In this document: positions 1 to 13,356 of the stretch, piece after piece
Layout: every line of letters begins with the position of its first letter
How positions within the stretch are numbered: position 1 is the stretch's first letter
Source of the DNA: Anaerolineae bacterium
GTDB lineage: Bacteria; Chloroflexota; Anaerolineae; 4572-78; J111
Reading direction: 5' to 3'
Length of the DNA: 64,000 nt
Assembly: GCA_023382535.1 (NCBI GenBank)
Contig: JAHDWA010000001.1
Span: 62,001 to 126,000 of the forward strand
The notes under the pieces: model-generated
Seen by the model: the letters and a program-made list of their open reading frames with translations, nothing else
The model's database searches: none
Told to the model about the DNA's origin: nothing
Position numbers and translations under genes: made by a program

Positions 1-1
1 T

Positions 2-2479
2 GTCTACACGCGCTCATCCCTGTCGGCCAATAATGTAGTGCCGGCCTCTATCCTACGAACCGGCCAACCTCTCCTCATCCCCATTGTGCGCCAAGAGCAA
101 ATGAGGCAAACCATCCAGCCTGAACACTTGCTCTATCTGGAGCAGGTCGGCATCCACAGCGTGCTGATTGTGCCACTGCGCTGGCAAGGGCGGGTGGTAG
201 GCACGCTAGGTCTGACTCGCGACCGGCCTGGCCATCCCTATACTGTTGATGACCAGACTTTTTTGATAGAATTGGCCGATCGGGTGGTGTTGACCCTGCA
301 GAATACCCAACTGTTCGAGGCGGAGCGGCGCCAACGTGAGGTGGCCGAGACCTTACGCGATATTGCAATGTTGTTGACTTCCACCCTCGATCTGGACCAG
401 GTACTTGAGCATATCATGGTTCAATTGAAGCGGGTGGTAACTTTTGACAGCGTTTGCATCTATTTGTTTGAGAATGAGTCCTTGCATACCATCGCCGGTA
501 AGGGGTTTGCCGATCCAAATCAGGTGATCGGTCTGGACCGCCCAGCGGATAGTCCCTTGTTTCAGGAGATTCAACATACCCATCGCTCCCTCATTTTGGC
601 CGATGCCCAGGTAGACCCCCGCTTTGAACATTGGGGCGGGACTGAGCATGTACGCGGCTGGATGGGCATTCCCTTGCTGGATCATGGAGAGGTGATTGGC
701 TATCTGGCACTTGATAGCCGGCAGGTGGCGGCCTATAGTCAGGCCGAGGCAGACCTGGCCCAGGCGTTTGCCAACCAGGCGGCGATTGCGATTGAGAATG
801 CCCGTCTGCATACCCAATCAACACAGTGGGCTGAACGATTAGCCATTCTCAATAAAGCCAGCCAGACGATGGCCTCCTCTCTGGATTTAGACCATGTTCT
901 GGATCAGGTGATGATTGAAATCACCACTCTGGTCAAAGCCGAAGGCGCCTCGCTGCTGTTGCTCGAGCCAGGAGGCGATGAACTGGTCTTTATGGCTTCG
1001 ATCAGTCCCGCTTCCGAGCGGCTCATCGGTGCCCGCATGCCGGCCGCAGCCGGTATCGCCGGCTGGGCGGTGGCAGAAAGGCAGTCGGTCTTACTAAACA
1101 ATGCTCAGCAGGACCCTCACTTTTATAAGGATATTGACGCCCTTACCCACCTAACCACACGTTCGCTCATCGCTGTCCCCCTGATGGTCAGGGATAAGGT
1201 TATAGGGGTCATCGAAGTCATCAACAAACTCAATGGGACGTTTGATCTATCCGATTTGGGGTTGTTACAGGCGTTGGGCAGTTCAGCCGCGATTGCCATT
1301 GAAAACGCCCAATTGTTTGAGACGACCCATCACAGCGAAGAACGCTACCGCCATCTTTTTGATGACTCACCGCTTTCTATCTTGGAACAAGATTTCTCAG
1401 CCGTTAAAGCTTATCTTGACCGGTTGCGAGAGGAGGGGGTCAAAAACCTGAGCGCCTATTTTGAGCAACATCCAGAAGAGGTCATGAGATGTGCCAAGAT
1501 GGTGCAGGTAGTGGAGATCAACCAGGCCTGTCTTTCATTATATAAAGCCAGCCACAAAGAAGAACTTTTGACTGGTTTAGAAACATTTTTCAGCCAAGAG
1601 TCATACGATACCTTTAGAAAAGAGTTGGTGGCTCTGGCCGCCGGTCAAACCGCCTATGAAACTGAAACCATCAACCAAACCTTGTCGGGTAACAAAATCA
1701 ATATTTTGTTAAGATTATCCATTGCTCCGGGCTATGAGGCCACCTGGTCAAAAGTCTTGATCTCGATCATAAACATCACGGCACTTAAGCAAGCCGAAGC
1801 GGTGGTAAGGAAGCAACGCCAGGAGCTGCGCCACCTGTCAACCCAACTCATTAACACGCAGGAAGCGGAACGGAAGCGCCTGGCCCACGATTTGCATGAC
1901 GAGATGGGACAGGCCCTGACTGCCATCGGCCTCAACCTGGAAGCAATTCAGCATGAACTGCCGCCATCGTTTCCCTCAACTGCCTGCAAGCGGTTGGCCG
2001 ATGCCATTTCCTTAACCGATCAGACTCTGGCCCAGGTTCGCGAGTTATCGCTCAACCTGCGCCCCAGCTTGCTCGATGATCTCGGCCTGGAGGCCGCATT
2101 AAGCTGGTATGTGAAACAATATGCCGCCAGGAGCAACGTTGAGGTTGAGTTGGACACATGGGATTTCAAGGGAAGGCTAAAGGCGGAGGTGGAAATAGCC
2201 CTCTACCGGGTGGTGCAGGAAACCCTAACCAATGTGGCCCGGCATGCCCAGGCTCAGCGGGTATCCCTGCGCCTGGCCCGCCAGGAAGCCAGCGTGACCG
2301 TTCTCATTGAAGATGATGGCTGCGGCTTCGATGTCCAGGAAGTGACAAACCGCCGGGCTGCAGAACCCGGACTAGGTCTGATCGGCATCCGGGAAAGAGT
2401 CGCCGTGTTGGGTGGCCGGCTTGATATCCAATCAAAGCTGGGGCAGGGAACCAAGCTTTTTGTAGAAATACCCGTGTGA
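2..2479 (+). CDS. GAF-GAF-GAF-PAS sensor histidine kinase, NarX/DegS type (5' partial)
   Basis: The reading frame is open to the window edge, and the first visible residues lie inside a GAF domain, so the 5' end is missing. Counting from the GTG at 38, the order is a partial GAF (about 1-95), a second GAF (about 105-255), a third GAF (about 268-425), a PAS-like region (about 430-590), the dimerisation helix with the H-box AHDLHDEMGQ, and a C-terminal HATPase. The H-box and compact ATPase are those of the HisKA_3 class, which usually phosphorylates NarL/LuxR-type regulators. No membrane segment is visible, so it is probably cytosolic. The NarL-type regulator 16 bases downstream is the likely partner. 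High confidence in class; the signal is unknown. Confidence 0.93.
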   Translation, partial: VYTRSSLSANNVVPASILRTGQPLLIPIVRQEQMRQTIQPEHLLYLEQVGIHSVLIVPLRWQGRVVGTLGLTRDRPGHPYTVDDQTFLIELADRVVLTLQNTQLFEAERRQREVAETLRDIAMLLTSTLDLDQVLEHIMVQLKRVVTFDSVCIYLFENESLHTIAGKGFADPNQVIGLDRPADSPLFQEIQHTHRSLILADAQVDPRFEHWGGTEHVRGWMGIPLLDHGEVIGYLALDSRQVAAYSQAEADLAQAFANQAAIAIENARLHTQSTQWAERLAILNKASQTMASSLDLDHVLDQVMIEITTLVKAEGASLLLLEPGGDELVFMASISPASERLIGARMPAAAGIAGWAVAERQSVLLNNAQQDPHFYKDIDALTHLTTRSLIAVPLMVRDKVIGVIEVINKLNGTFDLSDLGLLQALGSSAAIAIENAQLFETTHHSEERYRHLFDDSPLSILEQDFSAVKAYLDRLREEGVKNLSAYFEQHPEEVMRCAKMVQVVEINQACLSLYKASHKEELLTGLETFFSQESYDTFRKELVALAAGQTAYETETINQTLSGNKINILLRLSIAPGYEATWSKVLISIINITALKQAEAVVRKQRQELRHLSTQLINTQEAERKRLAHDLHDEMGQALTAIGLNLEAIQHELPPSFPSTACKRLADAISLTDQTLAQVRELSLNLRPSLLDDLGLEAALSWYVKQYAARSNVEVELDTWDFKGRLKAEVEIALYRVVQETLTNVARHAQAQRVSLRLARQEASVTVLIEDDGCGFDVQEVTNRRAAEPGLGLIGIRERVAVLGGRLDIQSKLGQGTKLFVEIPV

Positions 2480-2495
2480 TGTGAGAGGCAAGCTG

Positions 2496-3155
2496 ATGAA
2501 CAAAATAAAGGTGTTCTTAGCCGATGATCACACCATGATCCGTGAGGGTATACGCTCGTTGTTGGAAAGTCCGGGAAACATTGAGGTCATCGGTGAAGCT
2601 GAAGACGGGCGAGAGGCGATGAGACAAGTAGAACAGTTGCGTCCCGATGTGGTCCTGATGGACATCGCTATGCCCGGCCTCAACGGTTTAGAGGCCACCC
2701 GGCAGATCAAGCGCCGGTTCCCGGAGGTGAAAGTTTTGATTTTAACCATGCACACGGCCGAAGAGTATATCGTTCAAATTCTGAGGGCCGGCGCTTCGGG
2801 CTACGTGGTCAAGCGAGCTGCCGTGGCGGAATTGGTCGCCGCCATCCAGGCGGTTCACCGGGGTGATGCGTTTCTCAGCCCTGCCATATCCGCGAAGGTG
2901 ATTGAAGGCTATCTCAAACAAGTCGGGAGCGGAGATGAGGCCGAGAGTTATGACCAACTCACCGATCGCGAGCGAGAGGTGCTCCAACTGATTGCCGAAG
3001 GTCGCTCCAGCCGGGAAATTGCCGAACAGCTGACTATTACCGAAAACACAGTGCGGGCTCATCGAGCTAACCTGATGAGTAAGCTAGGCTTTCATAGTAC
3101 AGCCGAACTAACCCACTACGCTCTTCGTAAAAAGATCATCAATCCCGATGAATGA
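2496..3155 (+). CDS. NarL/FixJ-family response regulator
   Basis: An N-terminal receiver (about residues 1-120, phospho-acceptor Asp in VVLMDIAMPG, conserved Lys in VVKRA) is followed by a LuxR-type helix-turn-helix (about 145-210, LTDREREVLQLIAEGRSSREIA). It is a DNA-binding transcription regulator. I chose the ATG at 2496 because the protein then begins directly with the receiver strand MNKIKVFLADDH; a GTG at 2481 would add five residues. It directly follows the HisKA_3 kinase and is almost certainly its partner. A strong terminator follows, so these two genes form the end of a transcription unit. Confidence 0.94.
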   Translation: MNKIKVFLADDHTMIREGIRSLLESPGNIEVIGEAEDGREAMRQVEQLRPDVVLMDIAMPGLNGLEATRQIKRRFPEVKVLILTMHTAEEYIVQILRAGASGYVVKRAAVAELVAAIQAVHRGDAFLSPAISAKVIEGYLKQVGSGDEAESYDQLTDREREVLQLIAEGRSSREIAEQLTITENTVRAHRANLMSKLGFHSTAELTHYALRKKIINPDE

Positions 3156-3182
3156 GTTCTGGAAGTCGAATTTTTCAAAAAG

Positions 3183-3208
3183 GCCCTATAAAAATAGGGC
3201 TTTTTTTT
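3183..3208 (+). terminator. Rho-independent terminator after the NarL-type regulator
   Basis: A 7-bp perfect stem (GCCCTAT and ATAGGGC) with an AAAA loop is followed by eight T residues. It lies 27 bases past the stop codon and separates the first kinase-regulator pair from the downstream signalling genes. I see no gene in the remaining sequence up to 3437. Confidence 0.85.
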
Positions 3209-3436
3209 GGAAAAATCAACATTTCACCAATAGGTAATGAGGCGCCAGGTATGGTAAATTATTGAGGGGTCTTCTACCTTCTCAGGATTCGCAAAAGAAT
3301 CACCTCCCTCATGCTCACCCACGATGATAAAAGTGTTGACGGTCCCAGGGGAAGGCTACGCACTCGGTGGTTATCCGTCGGCAGTTGTTATTTTTAAAGC
3401 AGATAGGATTAGATACTCTGGAGGCGCCTCACACCA

Positions 3437-3862
3437 GTGTATCCAAAAAATAATAGAACCATTCGACACATACGGGTGCTGCTTGTTGACGACCATGCCG
3501 TGTTTCGACAGCAGGTTAAAGAGTTGATAGCTGCCGAGTCAGGGATAGAGGTCGTCGGCGAGGCCACAGATGGCCTGGAAGCTATAACCAAAGCCAGAGA
3601 GCTTAAGCCAGACCTGGTACTGATGGATGTGAGGCTACCTGGCCAAAACGGGTTAGAAGCTACCCGCCAACTCAAGGATGAAATGCCAAAGGTTAAAGTG
3701 ATCATCCTGACCTTATTCGACCTGCCAATCTACCGGGATACCGCCCTGGCCAATGGCGCCAGCGACTACGTAATCAAGAAAGCGATGTTCAAAGAATTGC
3801 TGCCGGCCATCCAGAGGGTGATGTACACCGATCATCCCGAATGCTGTTCAAGACAGGCCTGA
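3437..3862 (+). CDS. Stand-alone response regulator receiver
   Basis: This 141-residue protein is a single receiver domain: acidic pair in LLVDDHAV, phospho-acceptor Asp in LVLMDVRLPG, and conserved Lys in YVIKKAM. It resembles the receiver of NarL-type regulators but stops where the helix-turn-helix would begin, so it is either a true single-domain regulator or a truncated NarL-type protein. The start is a GTG with GGAGG about 12 bases upstream. No partner can be assigned; the kinases that follow on the same strand are candidates. Confidence 0.8.
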   Translation: MYPKNNRTIRHIRVLLVDDHAVFRQQVKELIAAESGIEVVGEATDGLEAITKARELKPDLVLMDVRLPGQNGLEATRQLKDEMPKVKVIILTLFDLPIYRDTALANGASDYVIKKAMFKELLPAIQRVMYTDHPECCSRQA

Positions 3863-3919
3863 GCAGCCTGACGAGTCCAATCAAATTAAGAAAGAAGACC
3901 TGAGATTGGAGAGTCATTG

Positions 3920-5550
3920 ATGCCTCACCTTTTTTTTGCCACCCTGCGCCTCCGCTTGCTGGGGTTGATTCTTCTTGCCGCGGTCCCGGCGTTGGGACTG
4001 GTGGGTCTGCTGGCGCTGGCGGCGACCACGTTTTTTAGTGATACGTTCCTACGCCAGGTGCAGGCGCTGGTCAAGGCGATGCAGCGGCTGAGGGCGGGCG
4101 ACCTGAGTGCCCGCATCGGGCTGCCCTACGAGTCAGAGGAACTGGGCCAACTGGCCCGCGCCTTCGACGAGATGGCCAAGGCGCTGCAACAGCGCGAGGC
4201 TGCGAACAAGCGAACCGAGGAGGCACTCCAGGCCACTCAAGCTCGCTTAGCCGGCATTATTGCCTCGACCATGGATGCTGTTATCACCGTTGATGCCAGG
4301 CAGGGCATCATCCTCTTCAACGCCGCCGCCGAGCAGATGTTTCGTTGTTCAGCGGTAGAGGCGCTGGGGCAACCCCTTGACCGCTTCATCCCGGCGCGGT
4401 TTCGGGACGCCCACCGGGAGCATATTTGCACCTTTGGCCGGACGAAGGTGAGCAAACGCTCGATGAGGGCCTTGGGGACCATTACCGGGCTGCGCGCTGA
4501 TGGCCAGGAAATTCCCCTTGAGGCCTCGATCTCGCAAGTTGAAGCCGCCAGGCAGAAGCTCTATACGGCCATTCTACGCAACATCACCGAGCGCCAGCGG
4601 ACCGAACAAGAGCGCGAACAATTGATTGGGGAACTGAATGCCTTTGCTCATACAGTCGCTCATGACCTCAAAAACCCCTTGTTTATCCTGACCAGCACCG
4701 CCCAGATCCTGGTAACAGAGTACACGCAGATGTCCGCTGAGGAGTTGAAGTGCAACTTGCAAGCGATGGTGCGGCACGGGCACAAGCAAAACAATATTAT
4801 TGGCGAATTACTCCTGCTGGCCGGCGTGCGCCAGCAGCCAATAGAGATAGCCCCACTGGATATGGCTGGCATCATTGCCGAAGCCCACAGCGCCTGCTTC
4901 ACCTGATTGAGGCCCGCCAAGCCAGGATTATAATGCCCTCGATCTGGCCGGTGGCCTTGGGTTACAGCCCGTGGATCGAGGAGGTGTGGCTAAACTACCT
5001 GAGTAATGCCATCACATATGGCGGCCAACCGCCCCACCTGGAGTTGGGGGCAACCGAGCGTGGGGACGGTCTGGTTTCTTTTTGGGTGCGCAATAACGGC
5101 CCTGGTCTCACTCCGGAGGAGCAGGCTAAGTTGTTCACGCCGTTTACGCGCCTTAACCAGGTTCAGACCCAGGGGCACGGCCTGGGATTATCGATCGCCC
5201 GGCGCATTGTAGAAAAGCTGGAGGGAGAGGTTAGCGTCGAGAGTAAGCCGGGCCAGGGTAGTGTTTTTAGCTTTACTTTACCAAAAAACTTACCCACTGA
5301 CCGCTCCCCGATAAATATCCAGAGCCAAAGACCTCCCTGTAAGCAGGACAGTATGTCGTTGGGTTATCCAGCAGCATCCGCTCAATCGGACGTAACTTCC
5401 CTGACCGAGGTAGCCCGATCTTATCCGGCGCAGCCAGTTACCATGGCGAGCCGTGCGATGAACGCTGGCGAAGCTGATCTGATTGAGGTCAATCTGATCA
5501 CCGCAGAAATTAGAAATGTGGTCTCTGCAAATCCTGGTTTTTATCCTTAA
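3920..5550 (+). pseudogene. HAMP-PAS sensor histidine kinase, frameshifted and lacking its sensor domain
   Basis: The first part (to 4906) encodes an N-terminal membrane segment, HAMP (about 45-95), PAS (about 105-230) and an H-box (HTVAHDLKNPL). The ATPase part (N-box NYLSNAITYGG, G-box GHGLGLSIA) continues in another frame from about 4890. A one-base change near 4890-4900 splits the gene; in the joined frame the dimerisation helix runs smoothly into the ATPase domain. Compared with the paralogue at 5577, the periplasmic dCache domain and second membrane segment are missing, and residue about 27 joins almost straight to HAMP. About 85 residues of unrecognised sequence follow the ATPase domain. 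The ATG at 3920 has GGAG eight bases upstream. It may be a real pseudogene or an assembly error. Confidence 0.78.
4237..4602 (+). repeat. PAS-domain DNA repeat, copy 1
   Basis: This stretch of the frameshifted kinase is closely similar at the DNA level to 8343-8708 inside the large kinase. Both encode a PAS domain starting [19 protein letters not shown]. The near-identity, much higher than between other PAS domains here, points to recent segmental duplication or gene conversion. Confidence 0.75.
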
Positions 5551-5576
5551 AAAGCTACTAATTCAAGGGATCATCC

Positions 5577-9813
<4,237 letters not shown>

Positions 9814-9830
<17 letters not shown>

Positions 9831-10266
9831 TATGGCCGGTAAACCGGTCGAGATTTTATTGGTCGAAGACAACCCCGGCGACGCCCGGTTGATGATCGAA
9901 GCCCTGCGGGAGGGCAAGGTGCTTAATCACCTCAGTATTGCTCGCGACGGGGTCGAGGCTTTGGCTTTCCTACGTCGGGAGGGCCAGCATGCTCGTGCCC
10001 CACGGCCCGACCTGATAATGCTCGATTTGAACCTGCCCAAGAAAGACGGCCGGGAAGTGCTGGCCGATATCAAAGCCGATGCAATGCTGAAGAGCATTCC
10101 GGTAGTTATCCTGACGACTTCCCAGGCCGAGCAAGACATCGTCAAAAGCTACAATCTCCACGCTAACTGCTATATTAATAAACCGGTAGATTTGGAGGAG
10201 TTTCTAACAGTGCTGAAATCGGTGGAGGATTTCTGGTTGACAATCGTCAAACTGCCGCCACGCTGA
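9814..10266 (+). CDS. Rcp1-like single-domain response regulator
   Basis: A 150-residue receiver with the Rcp1-type start ([14 protein letters not shown]), phospho-acceptor Asp in [13 protein letters not shown], Thr in VILTTS and conserved Lys in YINKPVD. This family receives phosphate from Cph1-like kinases and has no DNA-binding domain. The ATG lies inside the kinase gene upstream (17-base overlap), so the two are translationally coupled and very probably cognate. Confidence 0.93.
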
Positions 10267-10283
10267 ACTTTAAAGGAACAGAT

Positions 10284-13283
10284 ATGGCCGAAGAATCCAT
10301 TCGCATCCTGTTGATTGAGGACAACCTGGGTGATGCTCGTCTGTTGCGAGAACTGATGGCTGAAGTAGAGGGTGTGCATTTCCAGTTGATCCATGTGGAT
10401 CGGCTCTCAGCCGGATTGACTTGTCTGGGTGAGGGGGATGTTGATGTGGTTCTGCTGGACCTGTCGCTCCCCGACAGTCAGGGACCGGACACGCTGACCC
10501 GGTTGCAAAGCAGCGCGCCGGATGTGCCAGTTGTAGTGTTAACCGGTCTGGAGGATGAAACCCTGGGGATGGCCCTGGTCCAAGCCGGGGCACAAGATTA
10601 CCTGGTCAAAGGCCAGGTCACGGATGCCCGCCTCTTGCTGCGTTCGGTACGCTATGCCATTGAGCGCCGGCAGGCCGAAATCAAAATTATTCAATACAAT
10701 CAGATGCTGTTAACCTTGCAGGAGGCTGGGGCTGCCATCGCTTCCAGCTTGGACCTGCCAAACGTGTTAGACACATTAGCCCGGGAAATGACCACTTTTT
10801 TGGGAGCCGAAGGTTGCGCTATCTATGAATGGCGCGAGGCCGACGAGACCCTTTCTAAAGTAGCCGAGTATGGCCCCGCCGCCTGGAAGCAGCAGCGAGC
10901 GATAGCCAAAATCCATCATTCGGTCAAGTTCTCCTTAACCAGACGAGTTCTGGTCGAAGGACAGGTTCAACAGATGACCATTGACCAGCCCGAACTTGAG
11001 CCCACTGAATTAGCTTATATGCAAGCAGCCCAACTCAAAACCTGGCTGAGGTTGCCCCTGGAATTCCAGGGGCAACCTGTTGGCCTGGTCGAGATCGAAG
11101 ACAGTCGGATTGAACGGAGGTTCAGCGGCCAAGAGGTGGCGCTGGCCCAAATGCTGGCTAATCAGGCCGCCAGTGCTATCAAGAACGCCCGCCTGTTTAC
11201 TGAAACGGAACGGCGCGCTCAACATCTGGCTATCCTGCGCGAGTTAGACCAGGCCCTCTCGGCTAGCCTGCGGAGCGAGGATGTCTACCACGCCCTCACC
11301 CAGCATCTCGCCCGCTTGCTCCCCTATGACTACATGTCTATTACCTTGTTAGAGGAGCAGGGCCTCCGGGTAACCCACACGTTTCATCAAGACGAAACGC
11401 TCTTGCCAGTGGGGATGCTGCTGTCGCTCAAGACCTCGGCGGTTGGCTGGGTGGCCAGCAAAGGCCAACCCTTGCTCCGTCACCACATTGCCGTAGATAG
11501 GCATTTTGCCGAAGATGAGCTACTGGCAGCCGGGGGTATCAAAGCAGGCATGAGTATCCCTTTGCGGGTCAAAGGACATATCAAGGGCGTTTGGAATATT
11601 GGGAGCCGCCATATCGGCATTTATGGTCCGGATGATGTGGCAACCGCCCAATTCATCGCCAACCAACTGGCCATCGTCATTGAAAATGCGCAGTTGTACG
11701 AGCAAGCCCGGCAAGAAATCGCAGAACGTAAACGGATCGAAGCGAGACTGAAGCGAGAACACCTTTTTACGGCGGCTATCCTTGATACGGCCGACGCCTT
11801 GATTGTAGTCCTCGATGCGCAGGGGCGCATCGTCCATTTCAACCGGGTGTGCGAGCAATTAGCCGGTTACACCCTGGCCGAGGTTAAAGGAAAGCATGTC
11901 TGGGATTTAGACCTGATTCCGGAAGAGGAAGCAGCACCCATCAGGATCGTCTTTGAAGAACTGCGGGCGGGCCTATTTCCTAACAAATACGAATCCTTTT
12001 GGATAACGAGGGACGGGCAGCGTCGCGTAATCGCCTGGTCCAACACGGCCCGTCTGAACCGAGTCGGGGTGGTTAAATACGTGATCACTGTCGGGACAGA
12101 CATTACCGAGCGCAAGCGCCTGGAAGAGCAACTGCGCCAGGCCCAAAAGATGGAGGCGCTCGGGCGGCTGGCCAGCGGGCTGGACCACGATTTTAACAAC
12201 TTGCTCACGGTTATCACCGGCTACAGTGAACTTCTGCTACAGCGCCCCCTCATTAAAGATACGCCGGGGCACAAGTATGCCGAAGAGATCAAGAAAGCCG
12301 GAGAGCAGGCCAGCGCGATCACTCGCCGACTCCTGGCCTTTAGCCGCCAGCAGGTTCTGCAACCGGAACTGCTGAACCTGAATGCTGTCGTGGCTAACGT
12401 GAGGGAAAGGTTGCCGCAACTACTCGGTCAGGACATTGGAGTAAGTACTGTGCTTGAGCCGGTCCTGGGAGTTGTGCAGGCTGACCCGGAGCAGATTGAG
12501 CAGATCATGCTAGAACTGATCTTAAATGCCCAGGAGGCTATGCCTCAGGGCGGTAAGCTGACCATCGAAACGGCCAACGTTGAGCTGGATGAGGCCTATA
12601 CCCAGCAGCATATCAATGTACCCAGGGGTCCGTATGTGATGTTGGCGGTTAGCGATACGGGTATCGGCATGAGCATGGAAATCCAGGCACATATTTTCGA
12701 GCCTTTCTTCACGACCAAGAAGAGCCAGGGCCTGGGTCTGGCCACCGTGCATGGGATTGTCAAGCAAAGCGGCGGTCACATCTGGCTCTACAGCGAACCA
12801 GGTCAGGGTAGTACGTTTAAGGTCTACCTGCCACGGACCACAGAGACCAACGCAGTGCTCGAAGCGAGCCGGACTCAGCGCGAGCCCTTACATGGCTCAG
12901 AGACCATCCTTCTGGTGGAAGATAAAACGGATGTGCGCGAACTGATTCAAACGGCTCTGGTGGAGCATGGTTACACCGTACTGGAGGCGAGTAACGGCCG
13001 AGAAGCCCTGGTAATCAGTGAGCGACATCCCGATCTAATCCACCTTCTGTTGACCGATCTGGTCATGCCTGAGATGAGCGGACGCGAGTTGACAGAATAC
13101 CTGACCATCCTGCGCCCGGAGATAAAGCTACTCTATATGTCGGGTTATACGGACGAGACGGTTGTCCGGTACGAACTGTTGGACTACGGTGCGGCTTTTC
13201 TACAGAAACCATTTACCCTGGAAACCCTGGCAGGCAAGGTTCGCCAGGTCCTGGATGCGTCCAAATCACCAAAGCAACGATGA
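10284..13283 (+). CDS. REC-GAF-GAF-PAS hybrid histidine kinase with C-terminal receiver (copy 1)
   Basis: The 999-residue soluble protein has a receiver (about 1-125, Asp in [13 protein letters not shown]), GAF (about 140-310), GAF (about 312-480), PAS (about 490-615), an NtrB/FixL-like dimerisation helix (LDHDFNNLLTVITG), HATPase (to about 850) and a second receiver (about 870-990, Asp in LLTDLVMPEMSG, Lys in LQKPF). Such proteins work in multistep phosphorelays. It has a close tandem paralogue at 13357. The ATP-lid segment reads TTKKSQGLGLATV, whereas the paralogue has [16 protein letters not shown], so three residues of the G2 box are missing and catalytic activity is uncertain. AAAGGA precedes the ATG. 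Confidence 0.92.
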   Translation: MAEESIRILLIEDNLGDARLLRELMAEVEGVHFQLIHVDRLSAGLTCLGEGDVDVVLLDLSLPDSQGPDTLTRLQSSAPDVPVVVLTGLEDETLGMALVQAGAQDYLVKGQVTDARLLLRSVRYAIERRQAEIKIIQYNQMLLTLQEAGAAIASSLDLPNVLDTLAREMTTFLGAEGCAIYEWREADETLSKVAEYGPAAWKQQRAIAKIHHSVKFSLTRRVLVEGQVQQMTIDQPELEPTELAYMQAAQLKTWLRLPLEFQGQPVGLVEIEDSRIERRFSGQEVALAQMLANQAASAIKNARLFTETERRAQHLAILRELDQALSASLRSEDVYHALTQHLARLLPYDYMSITLLEEQGLRVTHTFHQDETLLPVGMLLSLKTSAVGWVASKGQPLLRHHIAVDRHFAEDELLAAGGIKAGMSIPLRVKGHIKGVWNIGSRHIGIYGPDDVATAQFIANQLAIVIENAQLYEQARQEIAERKRIEARLKREHLFTAAILDTADALIVVLDAQGRIVHFNRVCEQLAGYTLAEVKGKHVWDLDLIPEEEAAPIRIVFEELRAGLFPNKYESFWITRDGQRRVIAWSNTARLNRVGVVKYVITVGTDITERKRLEEQLRQAQKMEALGRLASGLDHDFNNLLTVITGYSELLLQRPLIKDTPGHKYAEEIKKAGEQASAITRRLLAFSRQQVLQPELLNLNAVVANVRERLPQLLGQDIGVSTVLEPVLGVVQADPEQIEQIMLELILNAQEAMPQGGKLTIETANVELDEAYTQQHINVPRGPYVMLAVSDTGIGMSMEIQAHIFEPFFTTKKSQGLGLATVHGIVKQSGGHIWLYSEPGQGSTFKVYLPRTTETNAVLEASRTQREPLHGSETILLVEDKTDVRELIQTALVEHGYTVLEASNGREALVISERHPDLIHLLLTDLVMPEMSGRELTEYLTILRPEIKLLYMSGYTDETVVRYELLDYGAAFLQKPFTLETLAGKVRQVLDASKSPKQR

Positions 13284-13356
13284 TCAGATCATAAAGTTCG
13301 GAAGATTACAACTTTTCATCTTGCCCGGTTGAAAGATCATGCTACAGGAGCAAGAT

